The translations under genes were made by a program, and so were the position numbers. Positions 7,673 through 16,720 of a DNA stretch of 64,000 nucleotides are shown piece by piece; position 1 is the stretch's first letter, and each line of letters opens with the position of its first letter. The DNA comes from Sphingobacterium bovisgrunnientis. GTDB lineage: Bacteria; Bacteroidota; Bacteroidia; Sphingobacteriales; Sphingobacteriaceae. Where the stretch lies: positions 1 to 64,000 of the forward strand of contig NZ_WUQY01000008.1 of NCBI RefSeq assembly GCF_009829085.1, in the 5' to 3' direction. The notes under the pieces were generated by a model. The model was not told where the DNA came from. It saw only the letters and a list, made by a program, of their open reading frames with translations, and did no database searches.

Positions 7673-10642
7673 GTGGAATTCACTAACGAGGAAATAATCT
7701 ATCTTTTCAACCTTTTTAGAGGTCGCGAAGATGTATTTGCTTTACGCTGGGAGAAGGGAAGTAAAGGCGGGTACATGCCGGCCTATAGCTATGATCCATA
7801 CCATTATCGACTACATAAAGCTAATGGCGGTACTTTTCAAAGCTATGCCCACAAAAGCTACCTGCCATTGTCAGAAATAGAAATTACGAAACATCTTAAC
7901 GGCCTTCAGCAGATCGGAATTTACCCACTGTTGCAAGATAACACTTCTTGGTTTTTAGTAGCTGATTTCGATAAATCCGATTGGCAACAACACGCTTTGA
8001 AATTTCTCGAATCATGTACAGCCAAAAATATCCCTGCTTATCTTGAACGGTCCCGTTCCGGCAATGGCGCACATGTCTGGATTTTCTTTGAAAGCCCTTA
8101 TCCAGCAGCCAAAAGTCGTAAGTTATTTATGCATATCTTGGAAAGATGCGGGGCATTCTCGCCATTTGATAAAAGCTCCAGCTTTGACCGTCTGTTTCCA
8201 AATCAAGATTACCTGTCTGGCAAAGGTTTAGGAAATCTAATTGCAATGCCCTTATTTTCACCTGCTGTACAGAATGGCAACAGTTCCTTTATCGATCCCA
8301 AAACGATGGATCCATTTCCTGATCAAATCGCATATTTAAAAGAAATTAAAAGAGTGAGTTTGGATTACCTAGAGGAGCTGTTCAATCAAACAGGAGGAAG
8401 TAAAGAAAGCTATGTACCCGTTGTTGATGGAAAACTTAAAATCGCCCTGAGCAATTCGATCCGTATAAATAGTCACGCTATACCATTTGTACTCATCAAT
8501 TTTTTGAAGGAGCAACTTAATTTTGCTAATTCAGCCTTTATCATCAAGAAAAAGTCAGGGAGAAGCACTTTTGAAACACCTAGGTTCTTTAAATTGATCG
8601 ATGAAATCGAAAATGAAATCCTTATCCCAAGAGGGTTTATCGGGAAATTGCTGCGTTTCTGTAGAGAATCACAGGTAACACATGACTTTGTTGATAATAG
8701 ACGTGAGCTCCCGACAATCCAATTTTCTTTTAATGCCGCGTTACGAAAGCATCAGACCAATGCTGTCGCCGCAGTAGAAAAAAAGGATTTCGGTGTGATC
8801 GTTGCTCCACCAGGAACAGGAAAAACTGTTATCGGTCTGAAAATTATTGCAGATAAACAACAACCTGCGCTTATTGTCGTGCATCGTAAGCAATTATTAG
8901 ATCAATGGGTGGAGCGTATCGAATCATTCCTAGGGATACCGAAGAAAGAAATTGGGGTTATAGGCCAGGGAAAAGCAAAATTGGGTGCTGATAAAGTAAC
9001 CGTTGCAACGATACAAAGTCTTCCAAAACATATTGAAACAATTCAAGACAAATTTGGTGCGATCTTAATCGACGAGTGTCATCATATTCCGGCGGAATCT
9101 TATCGTACCACCGTCGGAAAACTAAATAGTGTTTATTGCTACGGTCTCACAGCGACTCCTTTTCGGAAATATAATGATGATAAATTGATCTTCACCTATC
9201 TCGGTGATATCATTACAGAAATCCGACCAGAGGAAATTGAAGATTACAAAAGGGCAAATATCATCGTACGGAATACCACACTCCATGTTCCCTATAATTC
9301 TAAAACCGACAGTTTCGAAACACTTTCCCAAATTCTAATTCATGATACAGCAAGAAACCGATTAATAGTAGACGATGTATCCGCCGAGCTAAACCAAGGA
9401 AAAAAGGCAGTTATAATTACTGAAAGAAAAGAACATATCGAGACGCTGAATCTATTGCTAAAATCAAATTATGAAACCATAACGCTCAGCGGAGATGATT
9501 CAGACAGCAGTAAGAAAGCGAAATGGAAAACATTGTCAGAAGGGAATTTTCAAGTACTGATTACGACAGGTCAATATTTTGGAGAGGGTTCGGATATTCA
9601 GCATATCAGCACACTACTTTTGGCCTATCCCTTTGCTTTCCATGGAAAATTGATTCAATACATCGGTAGGGTGCAGCGATCCGAGATCAATCCAAGTATA
9701 TACGACTATCGGGATGTACAAATCGATTACCTAGACAAGATGTTTCTCAAACGGAATATCTATTATCGGAAAATCACCAAACAAGCTACACTTTTTGACG
9801 AACCAACGATGGATTATCAGCCTCAAATAGGTCACTTATTTACCTTAGAAAAAAGTACCAAGGTATCCATTGAGGATCTATCGTTTCATTATGGTCATGT
9901 GGCCTTCACTTATAAAGTAGAAGAGATGCATACGGTTTTGAAATTTCAGATCGAAAATTTGGAGATCAGGCCTGAGTTTGAGGTATTAAAACCTTACTTT
10001 ATCAAGATACTGAAATCTAAAAACATCAACATTCAGTTAAATGCTGAATTTGAATATGGAAAACTGGTCGCGCAAATCGCTACTTCCGACGATATAGAAC
10101 GGATAAATAAAGAAATCGTGGAGGGTGTAAAATTCCAGTTTCTGAACAAGGGGCTATTATACAAGCTTCCTTTTCAAAATCAAAATATATTGACTTCGGA
10201 CCAGTTGCAAAATGGCGAGACTGTATACGCAAATGCCGAAGAATTACTGTCTGAAATCCTTAAACTACGAAAATACAAGCATTCTCGACAAGTTCAATTC
10301 TTAGCTAATCAACACCTGAGCAGTATTATGAAGATTAGGTTCGTGCTTAGTCCCTTTGCATTTGTATTTCTACTATCGGGAGACAGCCAATACCATATCA
10401 TCCTTGAAACACTAGATACGGAGGAGGCGACCTATATTTGGCACACAGATAAAAATAAAACTGTGTTGAAAGACGCTGTTGCGATGATAGATAAAGATCT
10501 GCAGATTATTCGTGAAAAAGGTAGACAGGCTTTCTTAGAAAACTATACTCCTGAAAGATTTAGTCGTATCCTTCATGACTACAGCGATCCGGATAGAGGT
10601 TTTATCCTCTGGAAAGCATTTTTGGAAGAGGTCATTCACTGA
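7673..10642 (+). CDS. TOTE-type primase-helicase (AEP domain + SF2 helicase)
   Basis: 989 residues. Residues 1-230 match the archaeo-eukaryotic primase domain of TOTE conflict systems: 'LVADFD' (95-100, catalytic acidic pair), 'SRSGNGAHVW' (127-136) and 'FDRLFPNQD' (171-179). Residues 350-700 form a superfamily 2 helicase with Walker A 'APPGTGKT' (378-385), 'DECHH' (467-471), 'GLTATP' (491-496) and a late 'QYIGRVQRS' motif VI. About 290 further residues show no motif I recognise. The start is GTG, because the next ATG lies inside the primase domain. It forms a one-gene unit divergent from abiEi. The role is inferred as nucleic-acid-targeting defence. Parts of the gene look richer in GC than the host genes, consistent with transfer. 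Confidence 0.85.
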   Translation: MEFTNEEIIYLFNLFRGREDVFALRWEKGSKGGYMPAYSYDPYHYRLHKANGGTFQSYAHKSYLPLSEIEITKHLNGLQQIGIYPLLQDNTSWFLVADFDKSDWQQHALKFLESCTAKNIPAYLERSRSGNGAHVWIFFESPYPAAKSRKLFMHILERCGAFSPFDKSSSFDRLFPNQDYLSGKGLGNLIAMPLFSPAVQNGNSSFIDPKTMDPFPDQIAYLKEIKRVSLDYLEELFNQTGGSKESYVPVVDGKLKIALSNSIRINSHAIPFVLINFLKEQLNFANSAFIIKKKSGRSTFETPRFFKLIDEIENEILIPRGFIGKLLRFCRESQVTHDFVDNRRELPTIQFSFNAALRKHQTNAVAAVEKKDFGVIVAPPGTGKTVIGLKIIADKQQPALIVVHRKQLLDQWVERIESFLGIPKKEIGVIGQGKAKLGADKVTVATIQSLPKHIETIQDKFGAILIDECHHIPAESYRTTVGKLNSVYCYGLTATPFRKYNDDKLIFTYLGDIITEIRPEEIEDYKRANIIVRNTTLHVPYNSKTDSFETLSQILIHDTARNRLIVDDVSAELNQGKKAVIITERKEHIETLNLLLKSNYETITLSGDDSDSSKKAKWKTLSEGNFQVLITTGQYFGEGSDIQHISTLLLAYPFAFHGKLIQYIGRVQRSEINPSIYDYRDVQIDYLDKMFLKRNIYYRKITKQATLFDEPTMDYQPQIGHLFTLEKSTKVSIEDLSFHYGHVAFTYKVEEMHTVLKFQIENLEIRPEFEVLKPYFIKILKSKNINIQLNAEFEYGKLVAQIATSDDIERINKEIVEGVKFQFLNKGLLYKLPFQNQNILTSDQLQNGETVYANAEELLSEILKLRKYKHSRQVQFLANQHLSSIMKIRFVLSPFAFVFLLSGDSQYHIILETLDTEEATYIWHTDKNKTVLKDAVAMIDKDLQIIREKGRQAFLENYTPERFSRILHDYSDPDRGFILWKAFLEEVIH

Positions 10643-10902
10643 GAGACAAGCTTAAAATTAATGTCAACACCGTATCATACTCCTGAGTAAATAAATGCCT
10701 GAAACACGTAACACAAACCTTACTTTCTCCAATTATTTACTCAAAAACAAATTTTACAATTAAATAATATTAAGAAAAATCACTCCATTTATCTGATAGC
10801 AATTGCATCTAAAACGTATGTCAAACCAGTGAGTTATTCAATGAGTAGGGAAAACGAAGGTTTGTAAAACACTGATAAATAGGCTCATTTTCAGTAGGTG
10901 TT
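10643..10902. other. Gene-free right end of the island
   Basis: 260 AT-rich bases between the TOTE gene and attR. I see no ORF with a recognisable product, no tRNA and no clear integrase relic. Confidence 0.5.
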
Positions 10903-10919
10903 ATTCCCCTACGGGCTAC
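10903..10919 (+). repeat. attR-like direct repeat
   Basis: A perfect 17-bp copy of the tRNA-Glu 3' end. It is not preceded by any tRNA-like sequence and is followed within 3 bp by a rho-independent terminator, which marks it as the displaced original 3' end of the tRNA locus. Confidence 0.85.
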
Positions 10920-10921
10920 GA

Positions 10922-10950
10922 AAAGCGACTTCAAAAGAGTCGCTTTTTTT
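10922..10950 (+). terminator. Original tRNA-Glu terminator, displaced
   Basis: The stem AAGCGACT/AGTCGCTT is followed by a T-tract. It immediately follows attR, so before insertion it would have followed tRNA-Glu. A copy with the same stem and loop is at 13181-13205. Confidence 0.85.
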
Positions 10951-11261
10951 CTTTTAATATATACCCAGAAATTATTCAAAGCCTAAGTCAATACTCTTCA
11001 ATAATGAAAAATAAATTTGAAGAAATAAGTCACTTTTATCAAATAGATTTTATATCCACCTATTTTTAATACAAAAGTTAATTTAGTGTATATGTTAACA
11101 TAAGATACATTTTGTCAAATGGATGATTAAATACTATATAAAATATTGTCTATAGAAAATATACTACAATAAAAAGATAAAAAATACCATAAAAAAGCAA
11201 TTTATATTATAATATAATATAAATTTGCTTATAAATTAAACAAACGACCATCCAGATCTGA
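10951..11261. promoter_or_regulatory. Very AT-rich upstream region of the fimbrillin module
   Basis: About 310 bp with no ORF. It holds a nearly perfect 36-nt palindrome at 11195-11230, with AAGCAA and TTGCTT ends around an AT core. The palindrome ends about 30 bp before the first ORF and could be an operator or hairpin. No clean TAnnTTTG promoter was located. Confidence 0.45.
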
Positions 11262-11438
11262 ATGAAACTTATTGCAAAATACTCATCTCCACGTATAGAA
11301 ATATACTTTATCAATGTAGAACATGGGATATGTAATTCATCTGCCAAAATTTATATAGGAATAGAAGATGACGCACATACACCAAGTGTAGATTCTTGGA
11401 TTAATAGTTCATTACAAGAAACACGCATAGATTTATAG
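11262..11438 (+). CDS. Short conserved-type ORF preceding the fimbrillin gene
   Basis: 58 residues starting 'MKLIAKYSSPRIEIYF'. The pattern (a basic start, PxIEI, then VEHGI-SSA, then an acidic tail with SW and IDL) resembles short proteins that I recall preceding fimbrillin-like genes in Sphingobacterium. It has no signal peptide or cysteine pattern of note. The next gene starts one base after its stop, so the two are co-transcribed. Function is unknown. The resemblance is from memory and needs a search. Confidence 0.6.
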   Translation: MKLIAKYSSPRIEIYFINVEHGICNSSAKIYIGIEDDAHTPSVDSWINSSLQETRIDL

Positions 11439-11439
11439 A

Positions 11440-13099
11440 ATGGAAAATAGTATCCTTAAAATATTTACAAAACATACATTATTTCTATTAGTTGTTTTAA
11501 GTTATGGTTGTTCTGAAAAAGAATGGTCCTCGCAATCGCAATTCAGACTTAATTTAGATGTAAGCATACAAGATGAAATAACAGAAAAAATAGCAGACAT
11601 TCATCCAAAAACTTCGACAAAAGATAGTCTCAAAATCCATTCGATTACTCAAGAATTAGATGCAATGATATCCTTGAAAGAAATAAAGTAAAAACAATCA
11701 AAAAATTAGCTGCGGAAAAATTCACCAAACCAGTAAGGTTAACACTAGTAATATACAATCAAGCCAAAACTCAAATCCTAATTAATCAGCAAGTAACTGT
11801 GGGTGTTGATCCCAACATTAATCTAGATGGTAATAAAGTGTACCACTGGTTTGCTGTATCAACACATGAATTAAACAATAGTCCATCGGTCGCTTCCAAT
11901 GGTGACATTAGTCGAGAATCTATAGAAAATAAAGATTTTCTATTTGACAAAGGAACGTTAAATACGACTCCCAATTTGAAGTGGGAGAAATATTAAGTGG
12001 AAATTTTCAAAGCCTGATATATACTGGAAAATTTAATATAAAGACGGAAACCTTTACAGATCTCAGACCTGTAGCTCCTGTGTTTGGATCACAAATGGAA
12101 TTAACAGAATGGTTTTATCACGAAAATTTAGAAAATCTTACTGCTGCTGAAGTTGCGATAACTCCAACATCTAAATCGTTTTTTGGAAATGAATCTAAAA
12201 CTGCCTATTTCTATTCTGTAAGACCAATAAATACGAGTGTGAATTCGCTAAGGTTACGCTTAAATACATTGAAAATAAAGCTCGATGATAATACTATACG
12301 CACATTTTCGTCAAATTCTATATTGACAATTCCCTCATCTACTCCCATTTCCTTACCTAAAGGAAATTCGATAATTGCCAAAGTCAACATGATAGAATCA
12401 GGCCTAAATATGGGAACATACTCAACATCTTTTGCGAATACTAACCCTCGACCAAATATATGGGCTAGAACTAATATTCGGTACAATGCATCAAAAAAAG
12501 ATCTTTTACGCTTCAGACCAAACAAAAGCTATGCTTTACCTGCATATGATACGGAATATTTTAGTAATAGAGTAAATCCTCTAATTCACAATAATGATGC
12601 TGCACAAAATATGTGTAGATACGTCTATCCATATAATACGTGGATAAATGCTGAACTCGAAGCATTCTCTGAACTAGGAAACACTTTTACATCTTCTCAT
12701 ACAACAATAAGCGGAACACCTCAGCACACCGTTATTTTTAACCCTCCAACGGCTCAAAATAACACAGCTTATCAGGATAACAAATTGGTATTGCCAATTT
12801 TTGGAATTAGATCGGGGGCTACCAATGCCTTTATAAATCACGGAAAAGATTCGCCAACTAATATTTCTCCTAGTACCGTGGGTACAATAACATCGAAATT
12901 AAATTATTTAACGAATAGTAGTACCTTAAACACTTCAAATTCTAGAATTTTCACAATAAATCGCTTGGATATGACACAAAATAGTACTTCTAGAAATTTC
13001 ACAAAATATAGTGCCACCCCGACTACAATTAATAGAACTAATGATATTGCAACGGCGGGCAATGGATACCCTGTAAGATGTATTAGACTTACATATTAG
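11440..13099 (+). pseudogene. Fimbrillin-family lipoprotein gene with two frameshifts
   Basis: Three consecutive frames together read as one fimbrillin-like lipoprotein of about 550 residues. Frame A (11440-11691) has a lipoprotein signal with 'LSYGC'. The coding sense then moves to a second frame (about 11690-11975): 'VRLTLVIYN', 'INQQVTVGVD', 'NKVYHWFAVSTHE'. It then moves to a third (from about 11965): 'FEVGEILSG', ending at 13099 in 'GNGYPVRCIRLTY', a normal-looking fimbrillin-type end. The first shift lies in an A-rich run near 11680-11700 and the second near 11955-11970. It was probably a surface filament or adhesin subunit. Sequencing error or phase variation cannot be excluded from one sequence. 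Confidence 0.75.
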
Positions 13100-13180
13100 C
13101 AGAATAATTCCTCAACAGGCCATTCGTTTTCAATAAAAGATCATCTAGTTCGATGGATTAGAAATTTTTATTACATATTT

Positions 13181-13205
13181 AGCGACTTCAAAAGAGTCGC
13201 TTTTT
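13181..13205 (+). terminator. Second copy of the tRNA-Glu-type terminator
   Basis: AGCGACT...AGTCGCT followed by TTTTTA, with the same stem and the same loop as 10922-10950. It ends the fimbrillin transcript and abuts the stop of the convergent hydrolase gene. Confidence 0.8.
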
Positions 13206-13953
13206 ATTTCAAGACCTCTTCCAAAAACAATATTAAATGATTCCAAGCGCGTTTAGCCATTGTAGGGTTATAATCATTTGATGCTGGATTTGTAAAAGTA
13301 TGACCGCTATTTGCGTAAATGATGATTTGGTAATCTGCTTTCCCCTCTTTTAATTCTTTTTCCAAATTATCGTAATCTGCCTTACTCACGGATTTGTCTT
13401 CTGCTGGATGCTGAACCAATACCTTCGTATTAATTGGACCATTTATTCTATCTGATCCTTTCGACAAACCTCCATGAATACTCACAGCACCTACGACATC
13501 AAAATTTGCTCTCGCTACTTCCAGTGCTCCAGTCCCTCCAAAACAATATCCGATTACAGCAATTTTTGCAGGATCTACCCCTTTCTCAATAAATGCTTGT
13601 AATGCTAATTTAATACGATGTTGGTAAGCATTGTAATCTGACTTATACATCCCAGCTAGTTTTCCTGCTGCAGCGTTGTCTTGCGGTATATTTCCCTCAC
13701 CATAGATATCAGCAATAAAAACATTGTAGCCGATTTTATGCAATTCGACCGCAGCATCTTTGGCTTCTTGATCAATTCCTTTCCATGCTGGCAAAATAAG
13801 AACACCGGGTTGCAAATTACCCTTGGTAGAGGTAATAACCAAACCTTTAAGTATTTGTGTGTTATCCTTGTAAATTACTTCTTTTAGTTCTTGGCTAAAG
13901 GAATTGCTAAAACAAAGTAAGCATAGTAATACTGCAACTAGATTATTTTTCAT
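13204..13953 (-). CDS. Exported dienelactone hydrolase family protein
   Basis: 249 residues with a Sec signal peptide (1-21, cut after FSNSFS). It is an alpha/beta hydrolase of the dienelactone hydrolase type with an intact triad: nucleophile Cys137 in 'GYCFGG', Asp186 in 'PAEDKS' and His218 in 'NSGHTF'. The family cleaves ester or lactone bonds. The true substrate here is unknown, and periplasmic members in Bacteroidota are often generic esterases. It is monocistronic and convergent with the fimbrillin pseudogene, which it almost touches at the terminator. Confidence 0.88.
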   Translation of the reverse strand: MKNNLVAVLLCLLCFSNSFSQELKEVIYKDNTQILKGLVITSTKGNLQPGVLILPAWKGIDQEAKDAAVELHKIGYNVFIADIYGEGNIPQDNAAAGKLAGMYKSDYNAYQHRIKLALQAFIEKGVDPAKIAVIGYCFGGTGALEVARANFDVVGAVSIHGGLSKGSDRINGPINTKVLVQHPAEDKSVSKADYDNLEKELKEGKADYQIIIYANSGHTFTNPASNDYNPTMAKRAWNHLILFLEEVLK

Positions 13954-14029
13954 AAAGATCTTAGATTAGTGACATCTAATTTACAACATATAATCTGTAC
14001 AATTTGTTCGGCTATATTAAATCGAAATT

Positions 14030-16714
14030 TTAATTGCTTGTTTCTGAAAAGTTAAATACTGCTTTTAAAACGGCCATTCTACCACGAAGTTCATAGCTGT
14101 TTTGAGATTGCATATTAGCATTGATGTTATAAGTATTGAATCGCTTGATATTTCCTATATTGGATATACGAAGCTCGAAATCTGTTTTCCATTTCTTATG
14201 CGCGTAACGCATAAAATAGTCCATGAAAAAGTAATTTATATCTTGTAATCTTTGTTTATGGCTATATAAATGTCGACCACTAACCTGAATATGAAATTTC
14301 TTATATAAAGTCAATGGAAAACTCAGATTTTGAGAAATACCAAATGTTTTCTGGTCTAAACCTATATCTGAATGCATTTGTTCCGTTGTAGTCCAACTCA
14401 TATTTCCATTGTAGGAAAGATTTAACTTCTTCCATAGTCTAGTTTCAATTCTTGGACTTAAAGAATATGTTGTATTTAAAAATGGCAACAACTCGTCATT
14501 GAATATTTGGTTGTAATCCGTCCAGTTTACAGAAGTTCCTATTTTTAATGATGTTGCCCATTTGAAAATATATTTGTCGAAACCCGCATTTACACCATAA
14601 CTATTTACCACATTCCCTTGTTCTATTAGCACAATCTGCGAATTGTCTGCATCAATCCTATTCGAAATCATCGTTGAAGAAGCTGATCTATTATAATTCA
14701 CGCCCAGATTATAGAAAAGAAGCTTCACCGCTTTACCTGATTTATAATTCAAAGTAAAATTGTTGTGTATAGACTCATTAATATCTGCGGTATTGTTTGC
14801 AATCATCCGGTAGTTTCGTACAATATATCCACGATAAACATTCTCTATATTGCCAAAAGTATTGCCTCGCTGAAAATTAAAAGATAGTTCATTCTGTGCA
14901 TCAAAATTGTATCTACTTGAAAATGCTGGCTCAAACATTATCTTATTCAAATTTTCTTTGAGTTGAAACAATGGATCATTGTACGATGTATGCTGAAAGG
15001 CTAATGGTAAAATAAGTTGAGACGACAATTTTCGATGTTTATAATCATACGTCGCTTGTACAGCTACAGAAGACCGCAACCACTCCATATCATTTTGCGT
15101 TGATATTACAGTTAATGGTATTAAACTATTTCCATCTTCAATTGAAATATCGGAATTTAAATTTTGCTTGTCCGCAGTAATATTTACACCATAATACTGC
15201 GAAATTCTACCTTTTGGAAGCCTATAGCCAACACTCATATTTGTCAACCAAGAAGGAACTTCTACGTGCTGTTTAATCTTATCATAAGGAGAATCCTCAT
15301 GCAATAAGTCTTCATAAACTCCTGGTGTAATATCTAATGTTTGTGGTTTGGAACCGTAATTAAAATACCAACCAAATTGAATGATATCACCATTTTTCAA
15401 TGCGGGTAAATAATCCAATTTATTCTTAAATCCTTTTATCAAATAATAGCGGTTAAGTTCGAATAATAAATTATTTGAAGAAATAGAAGCATTAGCATGT
15501 GCGTCTTCAATTTCCCACGCAAATTCATTGTTAAAATAATATTTCTCTATGTTTTTCGCTAAACTAGCATTAAAAGAACCCAGCCATTCTCTTTCTGAAG
15601 CATATTGTTTCTCGTCAAAACTTATATCTCCCTTTTCCGTCAAATAGGTTGTTTTACCAGAAAAGTCCTTCGAACTTTTATCCATTACCCCTTGAATATT
15701 AGTTGTCAACGTCCAATCTTTCTTGAATTTGTAAAGATTGTTAGCGTTAAATCCTATTGAATTATTCATTAAATAATGCGCTCTTTGGATCGGTGGATTT
15801 CCTACTGTACCTAAATCCAATAGGTTATTAATTGGTGTTCGTCCCAATCGCGATAATACCGAAGAAGAATTAAACCCAATTAAATCTCCCTTCAGCTCAT
15901 TTCCAATATTATTTCCTTGTAATACATTTAGACCTTTATATTTCTTATTGAACAGCACGCTATTCAGTTCCATATCATATTGATTTGGAAGCCCTGCCCC
16001 AATCTTCGCTTGGCCAGACACAGAAATTTTGGCTTCATCTTTTGTTACCAAATTCAACGCAACATCATCACTATAGCGTTTGTTTTTAAGCACTTTCATA
16101 TGCTCGTGGTTGTTAATTACTTCCACATCTTGAACGAGTTTATGCGCTATTGTTTTGGTGCCTATTCTATATTTGTCTTTCAACAAATCATCACCATCTA
16201 AATAAAAATTAGAAATAGCCTTTCCTTGGTATTTAATCTGCCCCGACTCAGACACCTCAATTCCTGGCATTCGCTTTAACACGTCGCCTATAGATCTATC
16301 TTCCTCTTGCGCAAATGATGACACATTATAAGCTAATGTGTCTCCTACCTGTTGTATTCTAGGTCGACTTTTTACTTCGACATCTTCCAACAAGATTGTA
16401 TTTTCTTCAAGTTCAATACTATATGTTGGAATGTTCGCTAGGTAGTCGATACGTTTCTTTTTATACGCCAAATGATTAACTTCAAGATATGCACCATCTA
16501 ACTTCTTGCTTGTTTGAAAGACAAATTCTCCTTCTTTATTTGTTGATTTGAATGCAATAATTTTGTTTTCATTACTCTTCAATAAAACTGTAATCGCTTG
16601 TAGACCTTTTTGGGTCTTATTATCGATCACTTTGCCTGAGATTTTTGCATCTTGAGCAAAAGAATAAGTACAAATAAATACAGTGATAAAAAGTAGAAAT
16701 AAACTGTGATGCAT
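14030..16714 (-). CDS. TonB-dependent receptor-like outer membrane protein
   Basis: 894 residues. A signal peptide (1-20) is followed by a carboxypeptidase-regulatory-like beta-sandwich (about 22-110) and a plug region: 'VEVKSRPRIQQVGDTLAYN', 'VLKRMPGIEV', 'NFYLDGDDLL'. The remaining roughly 650 residues are beta-barrel-like, with alternating aromatic strands. It lacks an obvious TonB box. The gene follows a GLPGLI gene by 6 bp in one unit. GLPGLI proteins commonly sit next to receptors of this kind, and the pair may handle peptide or protein cargo. The ligand is unknown. Confidence 0.85.
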   Translation of the reverse strand: MHHSLFLLFITVFICTYSFAQDAKISGKVIDNKTQKGLQAITVLLKSNENKIIAFKSTNKEGEFVFQTSKKLDGAYLEVNHLAYKKKRIDYLANIPTYSIELEENTILLEDVEVKSRPRIQQVGDTLAYNVSSFAQEEDRSIGDVLKRMPGIEVSESGQIKYQGKAISNFYLDGDDLLKDKYRIGTKTIAHKLVQDVEVINNHEHMKVLKNKRYSDDVALNLVTKDEAKISVSGQAKIGAGLPNQYDMELNSVLFNKKYKGLNVLQGNNIGNELKGDLIGFNSSSVLSRLGRTPINNLLDLGTVGNPPIQRAHYLMNNSIGFNANNLYKFKKDWTLTTNIQGVMDKSSKDFSGKTTYLTEKGDISFDEKQYASEREWLGSFNASLAKNIEKYYFNNEFAWEIEDAHANASISSNNLLFELNRYYLIKGFKNKLDYLPALKNGDIIQFGWYFNYGSKPQTLDITPGVYEDLLHEDSPYDKIKQHVEVPSWLTNMSVGYRLPKGRISQYYGVNITADKQNLNSDISIEDGNSLIPLTVISTQNDMEWLRSSVAVQATYDYKHRKLSSQLILPLAFQHTSYNDPLFQLKENLNKIMFEPAFSSRYNFDAQNELSFNFQRGNTFGNIENVYRGYIVRNYRMIANNTADINESIHNNFTLNYKSGKAVKLLFYNLGVNYNRSASSTMISNRIDADNSQIVLIEQGNVVNSYGVNAGFDKYIFKWATSLKIGTSVNWTDYNQIFNDELLPFLNTTYSLSPRIETRLWKKLNLSYNGNMSWTTTEQMHSDIGLDQKTFGISQNLSFPLTLYKKFHIQVSGRHLYSHKQRLQDINYFFMDYFMRYAHKKWKTDFELRISNIGNIKRFNTYNINANMQSQNSYELRGRMAVLKAVFNFSETSN

Positions 16715-16720
16715 CTTAGA

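Larger units (their letters stand above)
4442..10919. mobile_element. Genomic island integrated at the 3' end of tRNA-Glu
   Basis: A 17-bp direct repeat, ATTCCCCTACGGGCTAC, occurs at the tRNA 3' end (4442-4458) and again at 10903-10919. The second copy has no tRNA body in front of it but is followed by a strong terminator, as expected for the displaced original end of the gene. Between the copies are only defence-type or decayed genes: hsdR remnant, transposase remnant, abiEi, abiEii and a TOTE primase-helicase. No tyrosine integrase or mobility gene is present, so the element seems stranded or was mobilised in trans. Confidence 0.8.

Noticed and set aside
10643..10902. Remnant of a tyrosine integrase next to attR
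   Set aside because: Short frames can be read here, but none shows R-H-R-Y type motifs or any recognisable piece.
11195..11230. Palindrome considered as a rho-independent terminator
   Set aside because: The stem is almost entirely A and T, there is no upstream gene on the plus strand after the terminator at 10922, and no T-tract follows.
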